Of a stretch of DNA of 64,000 bases, positions 51,312-59,630 are shown in pieces. Source of the DNA: Mycobacterium saskatchewanense (lineage in GTDB: Bacteria; Actinomycetota; Actinomycetes; Mycobacteriales; Mycobacteriaceae); contig NZ_AP022573.1 in NCBI RefSeq assembly GCF_010729105.1, positions 2,790,001 to 2,854,000 on the forward strand, written 5' to 3'. Under the pieces are notes generated by a model that was given only the letters and a program-made list of their open reading frames with translations, was not told the origin of the DNA and did no database searches. The position numbers and the translations under genes were made by a program. The stretch's first letter is position 1. Each line of letters starts with the position of its first letter.

Positions 51312-52586
51312 CTAGCCGAGCGGCAGTTCCACGCATACGTGGGTGCCGACCGGCGTGTCGAGGAAGACGAACGCTCCCCCGGCCGCCTCGACCCGGGCCC
51401 GATGTGAAGCCAACCCGATGTGCCCCTCGCCCAGGCGGCGCGCCACGGTCTCGTCCCCGAACCCCACGCCGTCGTCCGTCACGTCCAGTACGCAGACGGC
51501 GTCGGTGATCGCGAGTGTGATCGACGCGCGGCGGGCTTGCGAATGTTGCGCGATGTTGGACAGCAACTCACGAACCACCCCGAACATGATGGGGTCGACG
51601 TGCCTGCGAACGGGGTAGTCGACGTTGGTGGTGATGTCGATGCCCGTGCGCTGTGCGGTGTAGGAGGCGAGCTGCTGCACCGCGGCGCCCAGGCCGACCT
51701 GTTCGAGGACGGCCGGATGGAGCTCAAAGGTGGCCTGCCGCAGCCGATCGGACGCGGCCTGCAGGCCGGCGAGTGCGCGCCCGATCCGCTCATCGCCGAG
51801 CAGGGCCGCATCGAGCTCGATCAACTCCTGGCGGACCACCAGGATGTCCTGGAGCGGTCCGTCGTGGATGGATTCCGATATCCGGCGCTGCAGCACGTCC
51901 GACGCCGCCATCGTCTGGGCGAGCAGCTCCTCGCGCAGCGCGCTGAGGCCGGCCACCGAGCGCGTATGCCGCTCCTCGATGCGGACGATCACGAAGGCGG
52001 TGGCACACAGGAAGCCGTAGAGCACGAACCAGAAAATGGACTCGGACAAGCCAATCGCCTGTACGGTTACCGGGTCGGTGAGCACCGCGATGATGAATCC
52101 GGCCATCGAGCAGGCGAGCACCGCGGCGGCCCGCCGCGACGAGACGTCGAGGCCCAGCAGGATCGGCAGCAGCGTCATGATCAGCAGCGGGTAGATGCCG
52201 TTGGTGGATAGCAACTGCAGGACCGTGAGGGCGACGACGTCGATGACGGTGAAGGCGAACGGCTCCAGGCGGCCGATTCCGCCGAGGGGCCCCGGCCCGA
52301 GCCACCGCCGGGAGGGAAGGAAGGCCAACGCCAAGGCCGTCAGCGCCACGACGGCGTAGAGGACGATCAAAACGCTTTGCTGGCCCCACTCCTCCCGGCG
52401 GGTGCCGATCACCATGGCGGCGATCATCAGTCCCACCACACCGATCCGGACTATCGCCGCGATTCGGTACGAGCGCTGCTGGTGGAGCTTGCGCACCCGG
52501 TCCAGTTCGGCGTCACCGGCAATGGCCACGCGAACACAGTACTCATCCGCGTCGATGTCCCCGCGGTGAAGTGTGGAGATGCGCAT
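51312..52586 (-). CDS. Sensor histidine kinase, NarL-type (HisKA_3)
   Basis: 424 aa. Six hydrophobic segments lie between residues 40 and 202, with no extended extracellular domain. The dimerisation/phosphoacceptor helix is SESIHDGPLQDIL with His241. The ATPase domain shows ELLSNIAQHSQA, DVTDDGVGFGD and GEGHIGLASHRA. It is divergent from a NarL-type response regulator at 52633 and the two surely form one system. The signal is not evident; the membrane-embedded sensor suggests detection of a lipophilic compound or membrane state. Confidence 0.92.
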   Translation of the reverse strand: MRISTLHRGDIDADEYCVRVAIAGDAELDRVRKLHQQRSYRIAAIVRIGVVGLMIAAMVIGTRREEWGQQSVLIVLYAVVALTALALAFLPSRRWLGPGPLGGIGRLEPFAFTVIDVVALTVLQLLSTNGIYPLLIMTLLPILLGLDVSSRRAAAVLACSMAGFIIAVLTDPVTVQAIGLSESIFWFVLYGFLCATAFVIVRIEERHTRSVAGLSALREELLAQTMAASDVLQRRISESIHDGPLQDILVVRQELIELDAALLGDERIGRALAGLQAASDRLRQATFELHPAVLEQVGLGAAVQQLASYTAQRTGIDITTNVDYPVRRHVDPIMFGVVRELLSNIAQHSQARRASITLAITDAVCVLDVTDDGVGFGDETVARRLGEGHIGLASHRARVEAAGGAFVFLDTPVGTHVCVELPLG

Positions 52587-52593
52587 CGGGTTT

Positions 52594-52625
52594 CCGCTAG
52601 CGGTGATCGCTTAGCGGGCTACACT
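52594..52625 (+). promoter_or_regulatory. Palindrome and -10 box in kinase/regulator gap
   Basis: CCGCTAGCG and CGCTTAGCGG pair around GTGAT (52594-52617), followed by TACACT (52620-52625), a good -10 hexamer. The predicted transcription start falls at or next to the ATG at 52633, so the response regulator mRNA may be leaderless. Confidence 0.5.
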
Positions 52626-52632
52626 GTCCGCC

Positions 52633-53286
52633 ATGCCCGGCGCCGCGACGCACCAGAGAGTGCGAGTGGTTGTTGGCGATGATCACCCATTGTTTCGTGA
52701 GGGCGTGGTGCGGGCGCTTTCGTCGAGCGTCTCGGTGGACGTCGTCGGAGAGGCGGACGACGGGTCGTCGGCGCTGGAGTTGATCAAGGCCCACCTGCCC
52801 GACGTCGCATTGCTCGACTACCGGATGCCCCGAATGGACGGTGCACAAGTCGCCGCGGCGGTGCGCAGTCAGGCCCTGCCCACGCGCGTGCTGTTGCTTT
52901 CGGCTCATGACGAGCCGGCGATCGTGTACCAGGCTTTGGAGCAGGGCGCGGCTGGCTTCCTGCTGAAGGACTCCACCCGCGCCGACATCGTCAAGGCCGT
53001 TCTCGATTGTGCCGAGGGCCGTGACGTGGTCGCACCCGGGCTCGCCGCCGGCCTCGCCACGGAGATCCGCAACCGCGCGGCATCGACGACACCCGTGCTC
53101 AGCGCCCGGGAGCGGGAGGTGCTCGGTCACATTGCGCGCGGTCGGAGCATTCCGGCGATCGCTGGTGAGCTCTATGTGGCCCCGTCGACGGTCAAGACGC
53201 ACGTGCAGCGCCTCTACGAGAAGCTCGGTGTCAGCGACCGGGCGGCGGCCGTCGCCGAGGCCATGCGGCAGGGCCTCCTCAACTAG
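52633..53286 (+). CDS. NarL/FixJ-type response regulator
   Basis: 217 aa. The receiver domain has VVVGDDHPLFREGV and phosphoacceptor Asp62 in ALLDYRMPRMDG, then a LuxR-type HTH (LSAREREVLGHIARGRSIPA, STVKTHVQRLYEKLGV). It is divergent from its likely kinase at 51312. The 3' end overlaps the convergent E1-alpha-like gene by 8 bases. Targets are unknown. Confidence 0.93.
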   Translation: MPGAATHQRVRVVVGDDHPLFREGVVRALSSSVSVDVVGEADDGSSALELIKAHLPDVALLDYRMPRMDGAQVAAAVRSQALPTRVLLLSAHDEPAIVYQALEQGAAGFLLKDSTRADIVKAVLDCAEGRDVVAPGLAAGLATEIRNRAASTTPVLSAREREVLGHIARGRSIPAIAGELYVAPSTVKTHVQRLYEKLGVSDRAAAVAEAMRQGLLN

Positions 53287-54193
53287 CGGCCGTCCAGGGG
53301 TTCTGCTCGAGCACCGGCCCCGTCCCGCCGGCCGACATCCCCTTGGCAAGGGACTCCGCCTCGGCCACCAGTCTGCGGGCCCGGCGCTCCACCTCGTAAA
53401 GGTGCCCGCCCGCGACGCCGGAGGCCGTCAACTGCCGCCGCGCGGCCACCAACGGGTCCACTGCGCACGGGTGATTCGTGCGGTAGGTGACCGCGTCGAC
53501 CAGAGTGGGCCCATCGCCGGCGCTCGCTCGTTCCACCGCGTACTGAACCGAGTCTCGCACCGCCGCAACCTCTTTGCCGTCGGCCGACAACACCGGCATG
53601 CCGTCACAGGCCCGCACGTGTTCGACACGGCGCACACCGGACGCATCCCGAGTGTTCTCGACGACGAAAACCACCGGAAGCCGCCATGACACGGCGATGT
53701 CTGCGGCCGCCGTGAATTCGACCGAACCGGCTTCGCGATTCCCGATGACACATACCGTGACCCTGCCCTTACCGTCCCGCGACTGCGAGTGGGCATCGCC
53801 GAGCGCGAACAGCGTCGACTGCCCCAAAACTCCTGCGGGAGAGATTGATTGCTTCCAGTCTGCGACGAACCCTTTTGCCGCAGGACGGCGGGCCCTGGTG
53901 GGGCTCGTGCCGATCAGCTCCGCAATGGTCGGCGCCAGCGGGAGCCCGAGTGCAACCCGTTGCGCGTGCCGGCAGTGGGCGATGTCGGTGGCGATGATGT
54001 CCCCAGGACGAAGCGCCGCGGTGGTTCCCACGGCCACGGCCTCCTGCCCGAAGGCGGGCTGCACGGGACCCGTCAGCAGGCCGTCGATGCGCGCCTCCTC
54101 GATCGCCATGTCGAGCAGTCGCATCACCCACATCCGCCGGTACAGCTCCAGCTGGTCGCGCACGATCACCGACAGTTCGGGGGTTTGAGTCAT
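53279..54193 (-). CDS. E1-alpha-like protein with altered ThDP motif
   Basis: 304 aa, resembling the alpha subunit of pyruvate/branched-chain/acetoin dehydrogenase E1 (GPVQPAFGQEAVAVGTTAAL, VVFVVENTRDA). The thiamine diphosphate motif normally reads GDG-x(24-27)-NN; here it is GNREAGSVEF followed by VVEN, so GDG is GNR (151-153). No beta subunit or E2 gene is adjacent. Catalysis therefore looks impaired, or ThDP is bound with a variant motif. A 13-bp palindrome lies 25 bases upstream. Confidence 0.82.
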   Translation of the reverse strand: MTQTPELSVIVRDQLELYRRMWVMRLLDMAIEEARIDGLLTGPVQPAFGQEAVAVGTTAALRPGDIIATDIAHCRHAQRVALGLPLAPTIAELIGTSPTRARRPAAKGFVADWKQSISPAGVLGQSTLFALGDAHSQSRDGKGRVTVCVIGNREAGSVEFTAAADIAVSWRLPVVFVVENTRDASGVRRVEHVRACDGMPVLSADGKEVAAVRDSVQYAVERASAGDGPTLVDAVTYRTNHPCAVDPLVAARRQLTASGVAGGHLYEVERRARRLVAEAESLAKGMSAGGTGPVLEQNPWTAAS

Positions 54194-54218
54194 AGCCGGG
54201 TCTCCTAACGTGGTGCGA

Positions 54219-54231
54219 TCAAGTGACTTGA
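54219..54231 (-). promoter_or_regulatory. 13-bp palindrome before E1-alpha-like gene
   Basis: TCAAGT-G-ACTTGA, a perfect palindrome 25 bases upstream of the ATG at 54193. Candidate operator; regulator unknown. Confidence 0.4.
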
Positions 54232-54317
54232 CCGCCGGTTGAACACACAGGTCACGCTATGAAGATGCGGCCCTGCGCACCTCCACCGATCGGCTCACGA
54301 ACGGGATGAACGTCCGT

Positions 54318-54333
54318 TCCCCCGATTGGGGGA
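54318..54333 (-). terminator. Hairpin after meaB
   Basis: TCCCCC-GATT-GGGGGA, 12 bases past the stop at 54346 on the minus strand. Stable six-pair stem but no T-run. It is a plausible weak terminator between meaB and the E1-alpha-like gene. Confidence 0.4.
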
Positions 54334-54345
54334 CAAAACACGGCC

Positions 54346-55224
54346 TCAGCCCGCGTCGTGGCGGGGGGTTGAGATCAGGAGCTCGGCCGCGGCATAAGGG
54401 TCCTGGTGGCCGTCAACGACCGCCTCGGCCAGCCGGTCGAGGTCGGGCCGAGCCCGCAGCCGGCTCTGCGCCAGGGAAAGGATCTGCGCGCGGGCGCGGG
54501 CCACCCGGCGGCCGCGGCTGTCGGCGCGGTGGTGCGCGTCAACGGCGGCCATCAGGTCCTCGATACCCTCACCTCGCGCCGCCACGAGACTGACGATGGG
54601 AACGTCGGTTTCGGCCCGCAGGTCGCGCACCGTCTGTTCGGCACCCTCCCGGTCTGCCTTGTTGACGACGACGATGTCGGCGACTTCGAGCACCCCGGCC
54701 TTGGCGGCCTGGATCGCATCCCCCGCACCGGGATTGAGAATGACGACCGTCGGGTCCGCGACAGCCGCAATTTCGATCTCGGATTGCCCCACGCCCACGG
54801 TCTCCAGCAGGACTACGGCGTAACCGAGGGCGCCCAGCAGGTGGATGGCCGCGGGAATGGCAGCAGCCAAACCGCCGACGTGACCGCGGGTGGCCACCGA
54901 GCGGATCAGCACGTCGGGATCGTTGATGTGGGTGGCCATGCGGATCCGATCACCCAGCAGTGCGCCGCCGCTGAACGGTGACGAGGGATCCACGGCCAGC
55001 ACGGCGACCCGGCTCCCCCGCCGCCGGTAGGCGCCGACCAGAGCCGCGATCGTCGTCGACTTGCCGGCACCGGGCGGTCCGGTGATACCGACAACGCGTA
55101 CCTCTGACGGCCCCAACCGGGCCAGCACCTCGTCGCGCTGGCCTCCTTCGGTCAGGCTGAGCAGCCGACCCACCGCGCGCGGAGATCCGTTGCGCGCGCG
55201 GGTGATCAGGTCGGCAATGGTCAT
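54346..55224 (-). CDS. meaB: MeaB/ArgK-type P-loop GTPase
   Basis: 292 aa. Walker A GPPGAGKST, switch region DRIRMATHINDP and ETVGVGQSEIEIA, and NKAD guanine specificity motif identify the MeaB/ArgK family, the chaperone that protects adenosylcobalamin-dependent acyl-CoA mutases. In most genomes it is next to the mutase genes; none is in this window. A 27-bp operator lies 75 bases upstream, tying it to the proposed regulon and suggesting that a methylmalonyl- or isobutyryl-CoA-type mutase serves the pathway. Confidence 0.92.
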   Translation of the reverse strand: MTIADLITRARNGSPRAVGRLLSLTEGGQRDEVLARLGPSEVRVVGITGPPGAGKSTTIAALVGAYRRRGSRVAVLAVDPSSPFSGGALLGDRIRMATHINDPDVLIRSVATRGHVGGLAAAIPAAIHLLGALGYAVVLLETVGVGQSEIEIAAVADPTVVILNPGAGDAIQAAKAGVLEVADIVVVNKADREGAEQTVRDLRAETDVPIVSLVAARGEGIEDLMAAVDAHHRADSRGRRVARARAQILSLAQSRLRARPDLDRLAEAVVDGHQDPYAAAELLISTPRHDAG

Positions 55225-55299
55225 GTGCGGATCAGCGCGAACAGGATTCCGGCGGACACGATCACGGCTTTGAGCACGGGTTCTCCGCTCTGGTTGGTC

Positions 55300-55326
55300 G
55301 AGAATATTACTCTCTCAAAAGGAGAG
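55300..55326 (+). promoter_or_regulatory. 27-bp triple half-site operator (site 7 of 8)
   Basis: GAGAA, 5 bases, CTCTC, 7 bases, GAGAG; 13 of 15 half-site bases match. It lies in the gap between meaB (start 55224) and the GNAT gene end (55350), in the promoter region of meaB. Confidence 0.65.
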
Positions 55327-55349
55327 CATTGGTTGCAACGAAGGGGGTC

Positions 55350-55928
55350 CTAGCCCCGCCCGGTTAGCGCGGCGCGGATCACGCGCTCGGGCAATTCCCG
55401 CCACGGCCGTGGCTCCGCGGGAAGCCGGGATGGGGCAAGCAGCCGCAGATGCCACCACCCGATATCCCGCCACGCTCCCTGTTTGAAACCCACGCCGGGG
55501 AAGAGGCCCACACGGGTGAAGCCGGCGGCTTCGTGCAGGCCCACGCTGGCGGGGTTCGGCAGCACGATCGCGGCATACGCGTTGACATAGCCCTGCGCCG
55601 CCAGGAGCTCGAACAGTGCGGCGTAGAGGCGGCGACCATATCCCTTGCGGTGAACCGACCGATCCAGGTAGAGCGACACGTCAGCGGACCAGCGATAGGC
55701 GTCGCGGTCGCCATGCTGACTCGCATAGGCATACCCCGTCACGCGGTCGCCGTCCCAGGCGACCAGCCACGGCAATCGCGCCAGCGTGCCGGCCAGCCGT
55801 GACCTGATCTCGGCGCCGTCGGGCGGCACCGTCTCGAACGAGACCGCCGTGTCGCGCACGTACGGCAGATAGATGCCGGCGACCGCCTCGGCATCTTCCG
55901 GCGTCGCCATCCGAATCTCCACGATCAC
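55350..55928 (-). CDS. GNAT N-acetyltransferase (phosphinothricin acetyltransferase-like)
   Basis: 192 aa. GNAT motif A appears as HRKGYGRRLYAALFELL, with GYAYASQH and NPASVGLHEAAGFTRVGL nearby, the pattern of Pat/Bar-type acetyltransferases that acetylate amino groups with acetyl-CoA. GTG 55928 is used; ATG 55910 is an alternative. It is unrelated to the degradation theme by sequence. Divergent from the iminopeptidase gene with a 74-base gap. Confidence 0.88.
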   Translation of the reverse strand: MIVEIRMATPEDAEAVAGIYLPYVRDTAVSFETVPPDGAEIRSRLAGTLARLPWLVAWDGDRVTGYAYASQHGDRDAYRWSADVSLYLDRSVHRKGYGRRLYAALFELLAAQGYVNAYAAIVLPNPASVGLHEAAGFTRVGLFPGVGFKQGAWRDIGWWHLRLLAPSRLPAEPRPWRELPERVIRAALTGRG

Positions 55929-56002
55929 AGAAGGTAGTCGGCGCGCGCGGGTTAGACCCCAGCCTGCAGAATCACAGGGAACACGGGAGGCGGGGAGGCG
56001 GG

Positions 56003-56869
56003 ATGACCGAGGGCACGATCGCGGTCCCGGGCGGGAACGTCTGGTTCGAGCGGGTCGGCGGCGGGCCCGGCACTCCGCTGCTGGTGGTTCACGGTGGGCC
56101 GGGTCTACCGCACAACTACCTGCGGTCGTTGGTCCGCCTGTCCGATGACCGCGAGGTCATCTTCTGGGACCAACTCGGTTGCGGCAACTCAAAGTGCCCG
56201 CCCGACCCAGGTCTTTGGACCATGGAGCGCTCGGTTGCGGAAATGGCCGCCGTCGTCAGGGGTTTGGGTCTCAGCCGCTTCCATCTGTTCGGCAATTCGT
56301 GGGGCGGGATGCTGACGCAGCAGTTCGTGCTGGATGAGACGTCCGGGACCGCCAGCCTCATCATCTCCAACAGCATCGCGTCGATACCGGAATTCTCGAC
56401 GATGGTGGCGCGCCTCAAGGCCGAGCTCGACCCGCGGACCCAGGCCGCGATAGAGCGCCATGAGGCGGCCGGCACGACGCACGCGCCCGAGTATCAGGCG
56501 GCGATCCGCACCTGGAACGAGACCTATCTCTGCCGAGTCCGCCCGTGGCCCCGGGACCTGGAGGACGCGTTCAGGAACATGGGCGCCGAGATTTTCGAGA
56601 CGATGTTCGGGCCCAGCGACTTTCACATCGTCGGCACGATCCGCGACTGGGACGTCTTCGACCGGCTGCCGGAGATCAGGGTGCCGACCCTGGTGCTCGC
56701 CGGCCGGTACGACGAATGCGTGCCGGAACACATGGAGGAGATGCACCGGCGCATCGCGGGTTCGCGATTCGAGCTGTTCGAGTCGAGCGCGCACATGCCG
56801 TTCATCGAGGAACCGGAGCGCTTCGACCGGGTGATGCGTGAATTTCTGCGGCAGCACGATTCGCGGTGA
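56003..56869 (+). CDS. Proline iminopeptidase-like alpha/beta hydrolase (S33)
   Basis: 288 aa. HGGPGLPHNYL, DQLGCGNS and the elbow LFGNSWGGML are typical of peptidase S33 prolyl aminopeptidases and related amidases. ELFESSAHMPFIEEPERF holds the C-terminal His. A GGGAGGCGGG box precedes the ATG. The family includes many non-peptidase hydrolases, so activity on proline peptides is not certain. It ends 11 bases before the convergent enoyl-CoA hydratase. Confidence 0.87.
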   Translation: MTEGTIAVPGGNVWFERVGGGPGTPLLVVHGGPGLPHNYLRSLVRLSDDREVIFWDQLGCGNSKCPPDPGLWTMERSVAEMAAVVRGLGLSRFHLFGNSWGGMLTQQFVLDETSGTASLIISNSIASIPEFSTMVARLKAELDPRTQAAIERHEAAGTTHAPEYQAAIRTWNETYLCRVRPWPRDLEDAFRNMGAEIFETMFGPSDFHIVGTIRDWDVFDRLPEIRVPTLVLAGRYDECVPEHMEEMHRRIAGSRFELFESSAHMPFIEEPERFDRVMREFLRQHDSR

Positions 56870-56880
56870 ACCGTGGGCGG

Positions 56881-57648
56881 CTAGTTCTTGCCCGCATTGA
56901 GCTTGGCGATGATGGAGCGGAAGTCCTCGGTGGTGAAGGACTGGTGCTCCGCCGACAGCGCGTAGTCAAGGCTGGCGAGCACGGCGCGCTCCAGGTGAAT
57001 ATTGAGCACCCGTTTGGTACTCTCGACCGCCTGCTGGGGCAGCTCCAGAATCTTCTGGGCGCATGCGATCGCCTCCGCCACGGGGTCGGCGGCCACGTGA
57101 TTGGCCAGGCCGAGTTCGACCGCGCGGTGCGCCTTGATCCGGGTGCCGGTCAACGCGTACTCCTTGGCCAGCAGCAGGCTGATGTGCAGCGGCCAGGTGA
57201 GCGGCCCGCCGTCGGCGGCCACCAGCCCCACCTGGACGTGGGGGTCGGCGAGGTAGGCGTCCTCGGCGATGTAGACGATGTCGCTCAGCGCGACCAGGCT
57301 GCACCCGAGACCGACGGCGGGGCCGTTGACCGCCGCCACCACGGGGATTCGGCAGCGCGCCATGCCCAGGACGATCTCCCGCCCGTCGCGGATGGTCTTG
57401 GCGCGGAGCTCGGCATCGGTCGACAGTTCCTGGAGATAGGCGAAATCACCACCGGCCGAAAACGCCCGGCCCGCACCGGTGATCACCGCCGCGCGCGCCG
57501 AGGGGTCGTCGGTCAGCCGCTGCCACAGTCGTGCCAGACCGACGTGCAGGCTGTCGTTGACGGAGTTGAGCGATTCCGGTCGGTTCAGGGTGATGATCCG
57601 CAGCGGACCGTCTGCGCAGACGTCGACTTCCGCGGGCATGTCGTACAC
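56881..57648 (-). CDS. Enoyl-CoA hydratase/isomerase
   Basis: 255 aa crotonase fold. Motifs ITGAGRAFSAGGDFAYLQ (oxyanion hole), AVNGPAVGLGCSLVALSDIV and HVQVGLVAADGGPLTW (active-site Glu region replaced by Ala-Ala-Asp-Gly) are present. The usual catalytic Glu pair is not fully conserved, so isomerase or hydrolase activity is also possible. GTG 57648 starts one base after the FadE stop. Last gene of the FadD-FadE-FadE-ECH operon under operator site 8. Confidence 0.89.
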   Translation of the reverse strand: MYDMPAEVDVCADGPLRIITLNRPESLNSVNDSLHVGLARLWQRLTDDPSARAAVITGAGRAFSAGGDFAYLQELSTDAELRAKTIRDGREIVLGMARCRIPVVAAVNGPAVGLGCSLVALSDIVYIAEDAYLADPHVQVGLVAADGGPLTWPLHISLLLAKEYALTGTRIKAHRAVELGLANHVAADPVAEAIACAQKILELPQQAVESTKRVLNIHLERAVLASLDYALSAEHQSFTTEDFRSIIAKLNAGKN

Positions 57649-57649
57649 G

Positions 57650-58738
57650 TCAGACTCCCAATCCCAAGATGCGTGAAGCGATGATGTTCTTCTGTATCTG
57701 TGATGTTCCGCCCATCACACTCTGGGCGCGGCTGTACAGATAGGCGCCGAACAGTTCCGGGTCGCGGGTCCCGCCCACCGCCAGCGCTGCGTGCCCGACG
57801 GACTGCTCGACCCAGGTCATCAGCAGCTTGTCGAGCGACCCTTCGGGGCCGTGCGACACCCCGTCGAGCTGTTCGGACAGGCGGCGCCGGACGTGGTGAG
57901 TCAGCATTTCGGACTGCACCGCCGCCCATGCGAGCTCTTCGGACACCGTGCCCTCGGCGCGCGCGAACAGGCCGCGGACCAACTTGCCGTACCGGGCGGC
58001 GTAACCCAGCGTCGACGGTTCGCGCTCGTGCCCCACCACGGTCATGGCCACCGCCCACCCGTCGCCGGGAGCGCCGACCATCCGGTCCGCGGGCACCAGG
58101 GCTCCGTCGAAGAAGACCTGGCCGAACTCGTTGGTGACACCGTTGATCATGCGCAGCGGGCGTTGTTGTACCCCAGGCTGTTTCATGTCCAGCACGAACG
58201 CCGAAAGCCCGCGGTGACGCTTGGCTCCCGGGTCGGTGCGGGCCAGCAGCAGACAGTAGTCGGCGACGTCGGAGTAGCTGGTCCAGATTTTGTGTCCGTG
58301 CACGACGTACACGTCGCCCTCGAGCCGGGCGGTCGTGGTCAACGAGGCCAGGTCCGATCCGGCGCCGGGCTCACTGAAACCCTGACACCACCTCTCGGTG
58401 CCGTTGATGATGCCGGGCAGGAAGCGTCGGCGCAGCCCTTCGGCGGCGTGCCGGCCGATGCCATAGATCAGGTACCCCACGCTGGGGCGCGGCGGCGCGC
58501 CGGCGCGCGCCAGCTCCTCGTCCAGGATGACGTCGTAGACCGGCGGCAGCTCCTGACCGCCGTAGTCGCGCGGCCACGACAATCCGAAGAATCCCGCCTC
58601 GTACAGGGCGCGGTGCCACTCGGCCTGGCGAGCCCAGTACTCGTCACCGGACCCGGTGAATTCGTTGGCATGGGCCGAGAGCCAGGACCGCAGCCGCTCC
58701 CGGAAGGCGGCCTCATCGGGGGAGTCACGAAAGTCCAA
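57650..58738 (-). CDS. Acyl-CoA dehydrogenase, large-type subunit
   Basis: 362 aa. WCQGFSEPGAGSDLASLTTTA, VHGHKIWTSYSDVADYC and the end AQSVMGGTSQIQKNIIASRILG are clear ACAD motifs. Similar in type to the FadE at 23542. Its start lies 14 bases inside the end of the second ACAD gene (58725), so the pair is coupled and likely forms a heteromer for a bulky CoA ester. Confidence 0.92.
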   Translation of the reverse strand: MDFRDSPDEAAFRERLRSWLSAHANEFTGSGDEYWARQAEWHRALYEAGFFGLSWPRDYGGQELPPVYDVILDEELARAGAPPRPSVGYLIYGIGRHAAEGLRRRFLPGIINGTERWCQGFSEPGAGSDLASLTTTARLEGDVYVVHGHKIWTSYSDVADYCLLLARTDPGAKRHRGLSAFVLDMKQPGVQQRPLRMINGVTNEFGQVFFDGALVPADRMVGAPGDGWAVAMTVVGHEREPSTLGYAARYGKLVRGLFARAEGTVSEELAWAAVQSEMLTHHVRRRLSEQLDGVSHGPEGSLDKLLMTWVEQSVGHAALAVGGTRDPELFGAYLYSRAQSVMGGTSQIQKNIIASRILGLGV

Positions 58739-59630
58739 AGTCGATCTCCTTCAACAACACCGGCCACAGCTCGGTCGACGTCAGCGCCCGTCGCAGGTAG
58801 ACGTGCACCAGGCAATCCCAGGTGTTGCCGATGCCGCCGTGCACCTGAATGGCGTTCTCGCAGACCGTGCGGGTGGCGCGCGCGCAGTAGACCTTGGCGA
58901 CCTGCGCCGCACGGATGGCCTCGGCCGGCTCAAGCGCGTCGACCGCCCACGCCGCATGACGCAGCACGCTTATCGAACCCTCGATCAGGGCAAGGCTTTC
59001 CGCCAACATGTGCGCGACGGCCTGATAAGACCCGATCTGCTTTCCGTACTGCTCGCGAATCTTCGCGTAGTCACAGGCGACGGCCTGCGCGCCGCGGGCG
59101 ATGCCCACCAGGTCCGCCGATGTGGTGACCAGCGCCAGTGCGCGCCATTGTGCGGCGTTCTCGGGACTGACCTCACCGAGCGCCGCCGGCGTCCCGACCG
59201 GGTCGGCCTCCGCCCGGGTCAGATCGGCGCCGACGCGCACACCGCCGAGGTCGGTCTCGCGAACCACTGTGCCGCACAACGAGAGCGCACGACGCGCTCC
59301 GCGCGCGTCGATCACCCGGCCGTCGACCGCGACGGTGTTCGCCCGGGAGTCGACGTCGATACGCCGCACGAGGTCGTCCGCCAGTACCGGGCCGAGGAAG
59401 GGCGCGTCGACCACCCGGCGCCCCAATTCCTCGGCGACGATCGCCACTTCGACCCCTGACGCCCCGTCGGAGCGCAGCGATCGCCAACCGGTCATGTCGA
59501 CCTGCTTGTCCAGGCGCGCAATCCGGCTCTCGTCGCCGAGATCCTGAACGGCGCCCGGGCCCAGATCGTCGGCCAGCTTGGCGGCCGCGTCGCGGAGCTG
59601 CTGTTGTTCAGGCGTCAGACGGACATCCAT
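58725..59630 (-). CDS. Acyl-CoA dehydrogenase, small-type subunit
   Basis: 301 aa. MDVRLTPEQQQLRDAAAKLA at the N-terminus and EQYGKQIGSYQAVAHMLAE plus NAIQVHGGIGNTWDC at the C-terminus are ACAD features; the central beta domain is short. It is the partner type found in heteromeric FadE pairs. It overlaps the FadD gene upstream by 23 bases, and the partner FadE downstream by 14. Confidence 0.9.
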   Translation of the reverse strand: MDVRLTPEQQQLRDAAAKLADDLGPGAVQDLGDESRIARLDKQVDMTGWRSLRSDGASGVEVAIVAEELGRRVVDAPFLGPVLADDLVRRIDVDSRANTVAVDGRVIDARGARRALSLCGTVVRETDLGGVRVGADLTRAEADPVGTPAALGEVSPENAAQWRALALVTTSADLVGIARGAQAVACDYAKIREQYGKQIGSYQAVAHMLAESLALIEGSISVLRHAAWAVDALEPAEAIRAAQVAKVYCARATRTVCENAIQVHGGIGNTWDCLVHVYLRRALTSTELWPVLLKEIDFGLS

